A stretch of 64,000 bases of DNA. Source: Flavobacterium sp. Lineage in GTDB: Bacteria; Bacteroidota; Bacteroidia; Flavobacteriales; Flavobacteriaceae. Every line of letters begins with the position of its first letter. Position 1 is the stretch's first letter. The stretch covers positions 1-64,000 of the forward strand of contig NZ_JAIXSL010000011.1 of the NCBI RefSeq assembly GCF_027484705.1, read 5' to 3'. Both the position numbers and the translations under genes were made by a program. The notes under the pieces are model-generated. The model was not told where the DNA came from, did no database searches, and was given only the letters and a program-made list of their open reading frames with translations. Positions 1 through 9,212 of this stretch are shown one piece after another.

Positions 1-2
1 AT

Positions 3-326
3 ATGAACACAACAGCAAACACTACTACTTCAAACAACTTCAAAATGATGGTTGTGTTGGTAATGATGTTGGTTTCATGTGTTGGGTTTGCACAAAACAC
101 GATTGAAGTTCCTGCTTCAATAGCTACAACAACTACTACTGTTGAATCAAACGCTTCGATCAACATGGTTTCTTGGTTTATGGGAACAAAACAAACTACC
201 AACGAAAACATCACTAAAGAAACATCTTCAAAAAAACAAATGATGACTTCTGGGATTGCTCCAAACAGATTGTTGATCAAAACGTTTTTGAAAAAAGCGT
301 CACAATACGCTTCTAACATCGCATAG
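3..326 (+). CDS. Small secreted protein of unknown function
   Basis: A 107-residue protein that I do not recognise functionally. After a polar Thr/Asn-rich start there is a hydrophobic stretch at about residues 14-31 ending in GFAQ, which looks like a signal peptide cleaved before a mature part of about 76 residues. The mature part is Thr-rich, then basic near the C terminus (RLLIKTFLKKASQY). The ATG lies two bases from the window edge, so a start further upstream cannot be excluded; the internal Met pair at residues 15-16 would shorten the signal peptide. A good terminator follows, so it is probably the last gene of its unit. I would expect a periplasmic or outer-surface location. Confidence 0.6.
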   Translation: MNTTANTTTSNNFKMMVVLVMMLVSCVGFAQNTIEVPASIATTTTTVESNASINMVSWFMGTKQTTNENITKETSSKKQMMTSGIAPNRLLIKTFLKKASQYASNIA

Positions 327-360
327 TTTTATTTTACATAGTTAGGTTAACTCAAGAAAG

Positions 361-390
361 AAACCTCCTTCGTCAAGGGAGGTTTTTTTA
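361..390 (+). terminator. Rho-independent terminator
   Basis: Stem AAACCTCC (361-368) pairs with GGAGGTTT (378-385) across a 9-nt loop and is followed by a run of T. It closes the small secreted protein gene. It sits at the 3' end of the convergent regulator gene, but on that strand the T-tract is not as good. Confidence 0.85.
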
Positions 391-1386
391 TAGGGAGTTT
401 CTAAGAATCAGCGAGCATTCGTTTTCAATCTGTTCATTTTTTCCCTGAAGAATCATCTTGGCCATGATTTCGCCCATGCTTTCAAATTGTGTCGATATGG
501 TCGTGATGCCGTTTTCAACTACTTTTTTCAGCGGTGTATCGTTGTAAGATATGATTCCGAAATCGGTTCCTAAGGTTAGTTTTTGCAATTTCGATTGCTC
601 AATCACACTCACCAAATCCCGGTCATTTGGAATAATATAGACTTCTTGGGCGGCAATCTCACGCTGGTCGAATTCGGTAATGATTTCATGTTTAAAATTA
701 AAATCTTCACAAAAACGCAAAAAACCTTCTTTCATGCCTACTGGTTCGCGAAATCCGGGAAAAATCAACACTAATTTTTTGTAATGTTGGAGTCTGAATG
801 TAGCTTGCGTTAGCGCATCATACATATCTTTGACAAAATTCTGGAACACAGCCGGGTAAGATTTTAACTCAGCATTGGTTTGGTCAAGAATAAAAACTTC
901 ATGAACTGGTAGGGTTTTGACGATGGCGGGCGCTTCAACAAGATTCGTTGGCATAATGATGTAGCGCGTATAATTCCCATGGCTTTCTTCAATCAGTTTT
1001 TTGAACATTGTTGCGTTGAAATGATGGAAGAAAATATCCACCTGAACGTTGCTTCCCAAATGTTTAAGAATCGAATTATACAGATCTTCTTTAAAAATAT
1101 TAAGTTCGTCAAACAATAAAAACACGCGATGTTTCTGCGTAACTTCAAGGCTTTTTACATAATAGCCTTTACCCAGAATCGCATAAATAATCCCTCTTTT
1201 TTTGAGTTCTTCATAAGCTAAAAGTACCGTGTCGCGCGACAATGAAAACTCCAGACAGACTTTGTTTATCGAAGGCAACTTCTCATCTTTACTTAATTGA
1301 TCTTCAGCAATGGCCTTTTCAACCGACTGAATAATCTGCTTATATTTAGGAATTCCGAGATTGTTTTGAATTGAAATGATCTTCAC
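388..1386 (-). CDS. GntR-family transcriptional regulator with sugar-binding-like effector domain
   Basis: An N-terminal winged helix typical of GntR proteins is visible: the IPKYKQII start, LPSINKVCLEFSLSRDTVLLAYEELKKRG for the recognition helix, and GKGYYVKS for the wing. The rest (about 230 residues) resembles a LacI-like periplasmic-binding-protein fold rather than the FadR, HutC or MocR types, so a sugar or sugar derivative is the likely ligand. No ATG is available near the N terminus. I chose GTG at 1386, which gives MKIISIQNNLG; TTG at 1413 is the alternative. It is divergent from the galactan/galactose operon, with an inverted repeat in between, so it probably controls that operon and itself. 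Whether it represses or activates cannot be told. Confidence 0.85.
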   Translation of the reverse strand: MKIISIQNNLGIPKYKQIIQSVEKAIAEDQLSKDEKLPSINKVCLEFSLSRDTVLLAYEELKKRGIIYAILGKGYYVKSLEVTQKHRVFLLFDELNIFKEDLYNSILKHLGSNVQVDIFFHHFNATMFKKLIEESHGNYTRYIIMPTNLVEAPAIVKTLPVHEVFILDQTNAELKSYPAVFQNFVKDMYDALTQATFRLQHYKKLVLIFPGFREPVGMKEGFLRFCEDFNFKHEIITEFDQREIAAQEVYIIPNDRDLVSVIEQSKLQKLTLGTDFGIISYNDTPLKKVVENGITTISTQFESMGEIMAKMILQGKNEQIENECSLILRNSL

Positions 1387-1413
1387 GAAAAGTTTTTTTA
1401 CAAAGATATACAA

Positions 1414-1429
1414 ACTGGTAGGTACCGGT
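1414..1429. promoter_or_regulatory. Candidate operator of the GntR regulator
   Basis: Imperfect inverted repeat ACTGGTA-GG-TACCGGT, 6 of 7 positions paired, in the gap between the divergent regulator and galM. It touches the inferred -33 element of the galM promoter, which is where a repressor would act. The assignment rests on position and symmetry only. Confidence 0.5.
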
Positions 1430-1459
1430 ATGTTTTAGCAGATATAAATTTTACATTTG
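1429..1459 (+). promoter_or_regulatory. Promoter of the galactan/galactose operon
   Basis: TACATTTG at 1452-1459 matches the Bacteroidetes -7 consensus TAnnTTTG. TATG at 1429-1432, 19 bases upstream, is one mismatch from TTTG. The start codon of galM follows 24 bases downstream. Confidence 0.6.
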
Positions 1460-1483
1460 AATTTCTGATTTGATAAAAAACCC

Positions 1484-2536
1484 ATGGAAATAAAACAGAT
1501 TGCTCAATATAAAGGCGACATTATTAAGAAATTATTTGGTGTCATTCCCAACAAGGCAGAAATTTTTTCGCATCAATTGAAGAATAAAAACGGGATGGAA
1601 TTGCACATCATCGATTATGGCGCCACTATAACAGCTATAAAAGTGCCTTCCAAAAACGGAAAACGCATCGATGTGGTTTTAGGATTTGATTCCCTCGACC
1701 ATTACATCCGTTCTTTCAGTTTGCCTGCTGCACCTTATTTTGGGGCTATTGTGGGAAGGTATGCAGGAAGGATTCATCGCGGTATTTTTACACTCAACGA
1801 AACGACTTACCTGCTTAATAAAAACAGTAACGGACATTCGCTGCATGGCGGAGCAAAAGGTTTTAGCCGTGCGATTTGGAAAGCGGAAGAAAACATCATT
1901 GCCGAAGGCGCATCGGTTACCTTCAGTTATAAAAGCCCTGAAAACGAAGAGTTTTTCCCCGGAAATCTTGAAGTCAAGGTTACTTATACTTTAACGGAAT
2001 CGAATGAGATTAAAATAAAGTACCAAGCCGTTTCCGATCAGGATACGCCGATTAACCTGACACATCATAGTTATTTTAATCTTGACGGACACGAGTCGGA
2101 TATCAAAAATCAGGAATTGTTCGTCAATGCCAAACGTATATTGGAAACGACTGAGAACATCCCAACCGGTAGGTTTCTGGATTTAAAAAACCACCCGTTC
2201 GATTTTCAAGCGCCAAAAAAATGCCCGCAGGCTATTGATGCCACTTTCGTTTTACCGCAGGATGTGCAGCCGGTAGCCTCTTTATTTAGTGAGAAGAACC
2301 AGATCAAGATGAAGGTTTTTACCGATCAGCCCGCGGTTCATATTTATGTTGGCGGCAATTGCTTTAATATTTTGGAAGGCAAAGAAAAAGCGAATTACCA
2401 TCTGTGGAGCGGCATCTGTTTCGAAACCCAGAATTTTCCCGACGCACCAAACCATGCCCATTTTCCCTCCGCGATTTTAAAAAAAGGGGAAACTTACACC
2501 CAGCGTACTATTTATAAATTTGAAATGATGTCATGA
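1484..2536 (+). CDS. galM: Aldose 1-epimerase (galactose mutarotase)
   Basis: Interconverts alpha and beta anomers of galactose so that galactokinase receives the alpha form; first step of the Leloir pathway. The 350-residue protein has the expected family marks: IDYGATI, VVLGFDSLDHY, GAIVGRYAGRI, HSLHGGAKGF, the catalytic-histidine region THHSYFNL, and the general-base region GICFETQNFPDAPN near the C terminus. There is no signal peptide, so it should be cytoplasmic. Its stop overlaps the next start (ATGA at 2533-2536), which suggests translational coupling. It is the first gene of the operon behind the promoter at 1452. Confidence 0.93.
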   Translation: MEIKQIAQYKGDIIKKLFGVIPNKAEIFSHQLKNKNGMELHIIDYGATITAIKVPSKNGKRIDVVLGFDSLDHYIRSFSLPAAPYFGAIVGRYAGRIHRGIFTLNETTYLLNKNSNGHSLHGGAKGFSRAIWKAEENIIAEGASVTFSYKSPENEEFFPGNLEVKVTYTLTESNEIKIKYQAVSDQDTPINLTHHSYFNLDGHESDIKNQELFVNAKRILETTENIPTGRFLDLKNHPFDFQAPKKCPQAIDATFVLPQDVQPVASLFSEKNQIKMKVFTDQPAVHIYVGGNCFNILEGKEKANYHLWSGICFETQNFPDAPNHAHFPSAILKKGETYTQRTIYKFEMMS

Positions 2537-3627
2537 TGAAAAATGTATTGAAAACAGTCCTTTTTTTAGTGGCAGTATTGCTGGTTTCATGCTCTGAAAG
2601 CGTTGATTCAACCCCAACTGCAATGTCAAGAGCCACCAAACCGTTGACGGCAAAAAGTTTGATAAAGGCCGCGGATGTATCGTATCTTCCATTGATTGAA
2701 AGCGAAGGGACAATTTACAAACACAACAACCAACCCGAAGATGCCCTACTCACGCTCAAAAACGCGGGCTGCAATACCGTCAGAATCCGTCTTTGGAAAA
2801 ATCCGTCCGATGGCCATTGCGGATTGACAGAAGTCAGCAATTTAGCTAATAGGGCACGACAAATGGGGATGAAAGTCTGGCTGTCGGTGCATTATTCCGA
2901 TATCTGGGCCGATCCGGCAAGCCAAACCAAACCTGCGGAATGGTCTAATTTGAACTTTACGGATTTAAAATTGGCTGTTGCCGCTTATACATCGACGGTC
3001 GTGAATGAAATCCATCCGGATATCTACCAAGTTGGCAATGAAACCAACGATGGATTTTTATTCCCTCAAGGAAAACTATCTGCGAGTGAATCCCAGTATC
3101 TGCAATTGGTGCAGGCCGCTACTACAGTAATCAGAGCCCAATCGCCAAGTACTAAAATCATGTTACATTATGCGGGTATTTCTGGCGCCGAATGGTTTTA
3201 CAATAAAGTGCACAACCTTGATTACGATTATATAGGTTTGTCGTATTATCCGGTTTGGCACGGACAGAATATGAGTTTACTCAAAACCACCATGAATACC
3301 TTGAGCCAAGTTCACCATAAAAAAGTGCTGATTGCAGAAACGGCCTATCCGTTTACTTTAGGTTGGAACGACTGGACTAATAATATTGTGGGACTCAGCA
3401 ATCAATTGATTCCGACCTATCCTGCAACGAATGCCGGGCAGAAAAGCTTTTTATTGGCGATCAGAGCAATGATAGAAAATTCACCTCACGGGATTGGATT
3501 TTCGTATTGGGGCGGTGAATGGGTGGCTTTCCGAGGCACGCAATCTCCCAATGGTTCTTCGTTCGAAAATCAGGCTTTATGGGATTTTAACCTCAATGCC
3601 TTACCCGTAATGGACGCTTTTAATTAG
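2533..3627 (+). CDS. GH53 endo-beta-1,4-galactanase, predicted lipoprotein
   Basis: Glycoside hydrolase family 53 enzyme expected to cut internal beta-1,4 bonds of galactan or arabinogalactan side chains. The N terminus is a lipoprotein signal with lipobox LVSC (Cys20), so it should be membrane-anchored. Family signatures are AADVSYLPLIE, AGCNTVRIRLW, LSVHYSDIWADP, the acid/base glutamate in QVGNETN, GLSYYPVWHG, and the nucleophile glutamate in VLIAETAYPFT. The last block, FSYWGGEW, fits the end of the TIM barrel. At 364 residues it is a single-domain enzyme. It overlaps galM by 4 bp and is followed by a second GH53 gene. Confidence 0.9.
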   Translation: MMKNVLKTVLFLVAVLLVSCSESVDSTPTAMSRATKPLTAKSLIKAADVSYLPLIESEGTIYKHNNQPEDALLTLKNAGCNTVRIRLWKNPSDGHCGLTEVSNLANRARQMGMKVWLSVHYSDIWADPASQTKPAEWSNLNFTDLKLAVAAYTSTVVNEIHPDIYQVGNETNDGFLFPQGKLSASESQYLQLVQAATTVIRAQSPSTKIMLHYAGISGAEWFYNKVHNLDYDYIGLSYYPVWHGQNMSLLKTTMNTLSQVHHKKVLIAETAYPFTLGWNDWTNNIVGLSNQLIPTYPATNAGQKSFLLAIRAMIENSPHGIGFSYWGGEWVAFRGTQSPNGSSFENQALWDFNLNALPVMDAFN

Positions 3628-3635
3628 AATTGATT

Positions 3636-4649
3636 ATGAAAAAAATAATATACTTTTCACTGTTATTGCTCTTTTCAATATGTAACCACGCACAAAATCC
3701 AAAACCTGACTTTGCCAAAGGCGCCGACGTTGGTTGGTTGCCCCAAATGGAAGCTACGGGTTACAAATTCTTCGACACCGATGGCAGTCAGAAAGATTGT
3801 CTGCAATTGCTCAAAGACCGGGGCATGAATACCATTCGTTTGCGGGTTTTTGTGAATCCATCCGAGGATAAAGCCAGCGGACATTGCAGCAAAGACGAAA
3901 CTGTTGTGATGGCAGTCCGCGCTCAGAAAATGGGCATGCGTATGATGATCGATTTACACTACAGCGATTCATGGGCCGATCCGGCCAAACAATTCAAACC
4001 CGCAGCTTGGGCAAAACACACTTTTCCGGAATTGCTAAATGATGTTTACGCCCATACTTTTGATGTTTTAAATGCGTTGAAAAAAGCAGGTGTAACTCCC
4101 GAATGGGTGCAAATCGGCAATGAAATTCCCGGTGGCATGTTATGGCCTGACGGAAGCACCGACAACTGGAAACAACTTGGTCAGCTTTTAAACAAAGGCT
4201 ACGAAGCCACCAAAGCAGTTAACCCGAAAATCAAAGTCATCGTGCATGTTGATGAAGGCAACAACAACGCCAAATTCAGAACGTTCTTCGATAATGCCAC
4301 GGCGCAAAAAGTAAAGTACGACGTCATCGGCTTGTCGTATTATCCTTTCTGGATCAAGAAAGATTATAAAGAAACCATTGCCGATTTACAGTTCAATCTC
4401 AACGACATGGTAAAACGCTATCACAAAGAAGTTATGGTCGTCGAAGTCGGCGGCGAAGATGATAAAATTCAAAACACTTACAAGCTTTTGACGGAAACGA
4501 TCAAGGCCGTGAAAGCCGTTCCCAACCAAAAAGGCTTAGGCGTGATTTACTGGGAACCTGAAGGCGCAAGAAGCTGGAGCCAATACAACCTGAGCGCATG
4601 GCAAGCGGACGGCAAACCTTCACCGGCTTTGGATGCGTTTAAAAACTAA
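3636..4649 (+). CDS. GH53 arabinogalactan endo-beta-1,4-galactanase, secreted
   Basis: A second family 53 galactanase, 337 residues, with an ordinary signal peptide ending near NHAQ and no lipobox, so probably periplasmic or released. Signatures are KGADVGWLPQME, RGMNTIRLRVFVNP, MIDLHYSDSWADP, the acid/base glutamate in VQIGNEIPGG, and GLSYYPFW. The nucleophile region reads VMVVEVGGED: the glutamate is kept but the usual Tyr-Pro after it is replaced by Gly-Gly, unlike the neighbouring paralogue. The start was set at the ATG at 3636; an upstream TTG would add two residues. The two enzymes may differ in product length or in location. Confidence 0.9.
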   Translation: MKKIIYFSLLLLFSICNHAQNPKPDFAKGADVGWLPQMEATGYKFFDTDGSQKDCLQLLKDRGMNTIRLRVFVNPSEDKASGHCSKDETVVMAVRAQKMGMRMMIDLHYSDSWADPAKQFKPAAWAKHTFPELLNDVYAHTFDVLNALKKAGVTPEWVQIGNEIPGGMLWPDGSTDNWKQLGQLLNKGYEATKAVNPKIKVIVHVDEGNNNAKFRTFFDNATAQKVKYDVIGLSYYPFWIKKDYKETIADLQFNLNDMVKRYHKEVMVVEVGGEDDKIQNTYKLLTETIKAVKAVPNQKGLGVIYWEPEGARSWSQYNLSAWQADGKPSPALDAFKN

Positions 4650-4656
4650 CCTCAAA

Positions 4657-6990
4657 ATGAAACAGCTTTACACCTTTTTATTAATAATTATTTCGCTTTT
4701 TTCTTTTGAAAACGGTAGTGCGCAATCGCGGACGAAAATCAACTTCGGCGCCGATTGGGAATTCCACAAAGAAGGTGATTCCAACTGGGAAAAAGTCACG
4801 ATCCCGCACACGGCCAATATTGAAAACCTCGTCGTGGTCAAGCAATTTCAGGGCGTTTCGTATTATCAGAAGAAGTTCAAAGCCAGCATTTCCAAAGACC
4901 AAAAGATGTTCCTTTATTTTGAAGGCGTGATGTCGGAAGCTGAAGTGTTCATCAACAATAAAAAAGCGGCAACCCACAAAGGCGGTTATTTGCCTTTTAC
5001 CGTCGATGTTTCACCTTATCTCAACAAAGATGCAGACAATCTGGTGATACTCAAAGTCACGAATGTGGACAATCCTGAAATCCCGCCGGGCAAAGCGATC
5101 AAGGATTTGGATTTCAATTATTATGGCGGAATCTATAGGAATGTTTATCTGATCACGACCAATAAATTATTCATCACCGATGCCGTTCATGTCAATAAAA
5201 AAGCGAGCGGCGGTGTTTTTGTGAATTTCGAATCGGTTTCGAAAAATAAGGCAGAAGGCATGATTAAAGTTCATCTGAAAAATGAATACTCAAGCGGACA
5301 AAGGGTTTATTTAAAATATACGCTGACTTCAAAATCAGGAAAAAAGTTTGCTTTGGAATCTAAAAAATTTCCCATCGAAGCCAACGCTTACATCGAAATC
5401 ACGCAACACACAAGCATCGGAAATCCGCAATTGTGGTCCATCGATGAACCTAATTTATACCAACTCGACATCGAAGTCATTTCAAAAGACAAAACCATCG
5501 ACGCTTATTCCCAAAAAATCGGCATCCGGAAATCGGAAATCAGGGTCAACGGTTATTTCCTCAATGATGAAAGAATCTACATCAACGGCACCAACCGCCA
5601 TCAGGAGTATCCTTATTTGGGTTACGCGATTTCGGACGAAGCGCAATACCGCGACGCCGTAAAGATCAAAAACGCCGGTTTCGATTTCGTGCGTTTGTCG
5701 CATTATCCGCAGGCTGAAGCGTTTTTGAATGCCTGTGACGAACTCGGGATTTTGGTCATGAATAGTCTTCCGGGCTGGCAATTTTTCGGCAACGCGGCTT
5801 TTGAGGAAAATTCGTTGCAGAACCTGCGTGATATGATCCGCCGCGACCGCAACCATCCGAGCATCATCTTTTGGGAGAATTCGCTCAATGAAACGGCGAT
5901 GTCCGAAAGTTTCATGAAGCAGGCCAATGTGATTTTGAACGAAGAAATTCCATTTTCGAATAAAATCAGCGCGAGCTGGATCGACAATGACAGTTACGAT
6001 ATCTACATTCCCGCAAGGCAACATGCCAAAGCGCCCGATTATTGGACGAACTATGAACGCAACCACCGCAAAATTTTCATTGCTGAATATGGCGATTGGG
6101 AATATTATGCGCAAAATGCCGGTTTCAATCAAAAGGATTTTGCGAATCTCAAAGAAGAAGAAAGAACTTCGCGCCAGCTTCGCGCTTTTGGTGAAAAAAG
6201 GTTGTTGCAGCAGGCGTTCAATTTTCAGGAAGCCTCAAATTCGAACCGCAAAGGAAGCAATACTTTGGGCGAAGCCAATTGGCTGATGTTCGATTACAAC
6301 CGCGGCTACAGCCCAGATATCGAAAGCTCAGGCATCAGCGACATTTTCAGAATTCCGAAATTTGCACATTATTTTTACCAAAGCCAACGCAATCCGAATG
6401 TCGTTTTAGACCGCAGATTATTCTCAGGTCCGATGGTGCATATCGCCAACAACTGGACCGAGAATTCGCCGCTTGAAGTGCGCGTCTACAGCAATTGTGA
6501 GGAAGTCGCTTTATACCTGAACGATATTTTAGTGGCCAAACAAGCGCCAACAATGAATCAAAACAGCAACCGGTTGAAACACGCGCCGTTTTTATTCAAC
6601 ATCGGAAAATATCAGGCGGGAACTTTGCGTGCCGAAGGTTTTATCGATGGGAAAAAAGTAACAGAGAATATTGTGAAATCGCCACTCAAAGCCACTCAAA
6701 TAAAACTTTCCTATGATTTGTCCGGCATTTCAATCAATCCCGAAACTTCAGATGTGGTTTTTGTTTATGCCTCGATTACAGATGAAAACGGAACGATTAT
6801 TCCCGATGCGGCCGATGAAGTGACGTTCACGTTAGAAGGCGAAAACGCAATATTGATAGGGCAAAATCCAATGAAAGCCGAAGCAGGAATTGCGACTATT
6901 TTATTGAAAACCGAGTCTTTCAAAAAGCCAATAATCCTTAAAGCGAACGCCGGAAATTTACAAACCGCCACACTCGAAATCAAGCCATGA
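4657..6990 (+). CDS. GH2 beta-galactosidase, secreted
   Basis: Expected to release galactose from galacto-oligosaccharides made by the two galactanases. The 777-residue protein has a signal peptide ending near GSAQS, a sugar-binding jelly roll (residues about 25-185), an Ig-like domain, and a TIM barrel. In the barrel ENSLNET holds the likely acid/base glutamate and FIAEYGDWEYY the likely nucleophile. The C terminus carries one or two more Ig-like domains, including ITDENGTIIPDAADEVTF. Start at 4657 (MKQLYTFL) was chosen because it begins a proper signal peptide; 4633 would lie within the upstream gene. It ends on ATGA shared with galK. Exact GH2 specificity is inferred from the operon. Confidence 0.9.
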   Translation: MKQLYTFLLIIISLFSFENGSAQSRTKINFGADWEFHKEGDSNWEKVTIPHTANIENLVVVKQFQGVSYYQKKFKASISKDQKMFLYFEGVMSEAEVFINNKKAATHKGGYLPFTVDVSPYLNKDADNLVILKVTNVDNPEIPPGKAIKDLDFNYYGGIYRNVYLITTNKLFITDAVHVNKKASGGVFVNFESVSKNKAEGMIKVHLKNEYSSGQRVYLKYTLTSKSGKKFALESKKFPIEANAYIEITQHTSIGNPQLWSIDEPNLYQLDIEVISKDKTIDAYSQKIGIRKSEIRVNGYFLNDERIYINGTNRHQEYPYLGYAISDEAQYRDAVKIKNAGFDFVRLSHYPQAEAFLNACDELGILVMNSLPGWQFFGNAAFEENSLQNLRDMIRRDRNHPSIIFWENSLNETAMSESFMKQANVILNEEIPFSNKISASWIDNDSYDIYIPARQHAKAPDYWTNYERNHRKIFIAEYGDWEYYAQNAGFNQKDFANLKEEERTSRQLRAFGEKRLLQQAFNFQEASNSNRKGSNTLGEANWLMFDYNRGYSPDIESSGISDIFRIPKFAHYFYQSQRNPNVVLDRRLFSGPMVHIANNWTENSPLEVRVYSNCEEVALYLNDILVAKQAPTMNQNSNRLKHAPFLFNIGKYQAGTLRAEGFIDGKKVTENIVKSPLKATQIKLSYDLSGISINPETSDVVFVYASITDENGTIIPDAADEVTFTLEGENAILIGQNPMKAEAGIATILLKTESFKKPIILKANAGNLQTATLEIKP

Positions 6991-8156
6991 AGAAAAAACT
7001 GATACAGATGACCAAGCAAAGTTTCGTGCAATCGTTTGACAACGAGCCTGAATACATTTTCCTTGCTCCGGGCAGGATCAACATCATTGGCGAGCACGTC
7101 GATTATAATGATGGGTTTGTATTGCCGGCCGCGATCAACAAATACATCTGTTTCGCCATTTCCAAAAATGAGGGTTCTGACTGTACGGTTGTAGCGCATG
7201 ATTTGAATGAATTTTACAAATTCGATTTGAATGACGCGCTAAAACCCATCGATAAAATGTGGGCGAATTACATTCTCGGCGTGTTGCATCAATTGAAAGA
7301 AAAAGGTTTTCAAATGCAGGGATTCAATATGGTGTTCAGCAGTACCATTCCAATGGGTGCGGGGCTTTCGTCGTCAGCAGCGCTCGAATGTGGCATTGGC
7401 TATGCGATGAATTCAATGTTCGGTTTAGGATTGAACAAAGAAGAAATTGCGCTCATCGGACAAAAATCTGAACATACTTTTGCAGGCGTCAATTGCGGTA
7501 TCATGGATCAGTTTGCTTCTGTTTTCGGAAAGAAAAACCACGTAATCAAACTCGATTGCAATACTTTGGAATATGAATACCACAAAGCAGATTTCAAAAA
7601 ATACTCGCTACTTTTATTAGACAGCAAGGTCAAACACACGCATTTAACTTCTGGTTACAACACAAGAAGAGAAGAAGTGGAACAAGGGTTGTCAATCATT
7701 CAACAGCATTTCCCAGAAGTCAAAACCTTTCGGAATTGTACGGAAAATATGGTTTTGGAATTGAAGGAACGACTCGGCGAAACGATTTTCAAACGCTGTC
7801 ATTTCGTAGTCAAAGAAATTCAGCGCGTTCAGGATGCCGTCGATGCTTTGGAGCGATCCGATTTTAAAACTTTAGGAAGATTGATGTCGGAAACGCATCA
7901 AGGTTTGTCTCAAGAATACGAAGTGAGTTGTGATGAAATTGATTTCTTAGTCGATACCGCACAAAAACTGCCTTCGGTTCTGGGAACGCGAATGATGGGC
8001 GGCGGTTTCGGCGGCTGTTCGATCAATCTCGTAGAAAAAGGAAAAGAAGACGAGATTATCGACCAGGTTTCAAAAGCGTATCAAAACCATTTCGGGATTG
8101 CGCTCCAACCCTACAAAGTAAAGATTTCAAAAGGATCCACCTTATATCAAAATTAA
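6987..8156 (+). CDS. galK: Galactokinase
   Basis: Phosphorylates alpha-D-galactose with ATP to galactose 1-phosphate in the cytoplasm. A 389-residue GHMP kinase with the galactokinase signature GRINIIGEHVDYNDG near residues 27-41, the phosphate-binding motif PMGAGLSSSAALE, the catalytic-aspartate region NCGIMDQFASVFG, and the C-terminal GHMP motif GTRMMGGGFGGCS. The first codon overlaps the stop of the beta-galactosidase gene by 4 bp, and the galT start follows after 2 bp, so the genes should be translated together. Confidence 0.96.
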   Translation: MKKKLIQMTKQSFVQSFDNEPEYIFLAPGRINIIGEHVDYNDGFVLPAAINKYICFAISKNEGSDCTVVAHDLNEFYKFDLNDALKPIDKMWANYILGVLHQLKEKGFQMQGFNMVFSSTIPMGAGLSSSAALECGIGYAMNSMFGLGLNKEEIALIGQKSEHTFAGVNCGIMDQFASVFGKKNHVIKLDCNTLEYEYHKADFKKYSLLLLDSKVKHTHLTSGYNTRREEVEQGLSIIQQHFPEVKTFRNCTENMVLELKERLGETIFKRCHFVVKEIQRVQDAVDALERSDFKTLGRLMSETHQGLSQEYEVSCDEIDFLVDTAQKLPSVLGTRMMGGGFGGCSINLVEKGKEDEIIDQVSKAYQNHFGIALQPYKVKISKGSTLYQN

Positions 8157-8158
8157 TC

Positions 8159-9211
8159 ATGCAGAGCTTTCACGCCAACGAACATCCACACCGACGCTAC
8201 AATCCGCTCTTAGACGAATGGATTCTGGTTTCGCCGCACCGTTCGCAAAGACCGTGGCAAGGGCAAAACGAAACCGTAGTGGAAGACACGCGTCCTGAGC
8301 ATGATCCGTCGTGTTATTTGTGTGCCGGAAACGTTCGGGCGAATGGCATTCAGAACGATAATTACACCGATTGCTTTGTGTTTGAAAATGACTTTTCAGC
8401 GTTGTTGAAAGAGGAAGTTTCGTATCAGAATGACAAAACCGAATTGTTCCAACTCAAACCCGAACGCGGTATCAATAAAGTGGTTTGTTTTTCTCCAAAG
8501 CACAACCTCACGTTACCCGAAATGGAAATTTCCGCGATAGAGAAAGTCGTCAAAACCTGGCAGGAACAATACATCGAGCTCGGCAGCCACGACTACATCA
8601 ATTACGTGCAGATTTTCGAAAACAAAGGCAGCATCATGGGTTGCAGCAATCCGCATCCGCACGGGCAAATCTGGGCCCAATCGTCGTTGCCGACACAAGT
8701 AGCGAAAACGCAACAAAGCCTCGAAGACTATTACAAAAAACACAAAACGAGCTTGCTTCACGATTATCTCAAAGAAGAATTGAAACTCCAGCAGCGCATC
8801 GTTATCGAGAACCAACATTTCGTGGTGCTCGTTCCTTTTTGGGCGATTTGGCCCTACGAAACGATGATTGTCAGCAAAAGACATTTCGGCAATATCATCG
8901 CGATGACCAATGAAGAAAGTACTGCCTTCGCGGAAATCCTAAAAGCGATTACGGTCAAATATGACAATCTTTTTGAGACATCTTTTCCTTATTCTTCAGG
9001 AATCCATCAGGCGCCGACCGACAGGACCGCGCATCCCGAATGGCATTTTCACATGCACTTTTATCCGCCTTTATTGCGAAGCGCGAATGTCAAGAAATTC
9101 ATGGTAGGCTACGAAATGCTCGGCGAAGCCCAACGCGACTTATCGCCCGAACAAAGCGCTGCCATTTTACGCGACTTACCGACCACTCATTATAAAACCA
9201 AAACCATTTAA
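8159..9211 (+). CDS. galT: Galactose-1-phosphate uridylyltransferase
   Basis: Transfers UMP from UDP-glucose to galactose 1-phosphate, giving glucose 1-phosphate and UDP-galactose. The active-site triad is intact as His166-Pro-His168-Gly-Gln170 (NPHPHGQIWAQ), matching His164/His166/Gln168 of the Escherichia coli enzyme, with His168 the likely nucleophile. Metal-site cysteines are seen in CYLCAG, and WHFHMHFYPP near the C terminus fits the second metal site. The 350-residue length is normal. No galE is present in the window, so UDP-galactose epimerase must be encoded elsewhere. Confidence 0.96.
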   Translation: MQSFHANEHPHRRYNPLLDEWILVSPHRSQRPWQGQNETVVEDTRPEHDPSCYLCAGNVRANGIQNDNYTDCFVFENDFSALLKEEVSYQNDKTELFQLKPERGINKVVCFSPKHNLTLPEMEISAIEKVVKTWQEQYIELGSHDYINYVQIFENKGSIMGCSNPHPHGQIWAQSSLPTQVAKTQQSLEDYYKKHKTSLLHDYLKEELKLQQRIVIENQHFVVLVPFWAIWPYETMIVSKRHFGNIIAMTNEESTAFAEILKAITVKYDNLFETSFPYSSGIHQAPTDRTAHPEWHFHMHFYPPLLRSANVKKFMVGYEMLGEAQRDLSPEQSAAILRDLPTTHYKTKTI

Positions 9212-9212
9212 T

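Noticed and set aside
4633..4656. Longer start for the GH2 beta-galactosidase
   Set aside because: It lies within the upstream GH53 gene and places charged residues before a normal signal peptide.
5482..6132. Open frame of 216 codons on the minus strand inside the GH2 gene
   Set aside because: Antisense to the catalytic barrel of the beta-galactosidase; no family signature.
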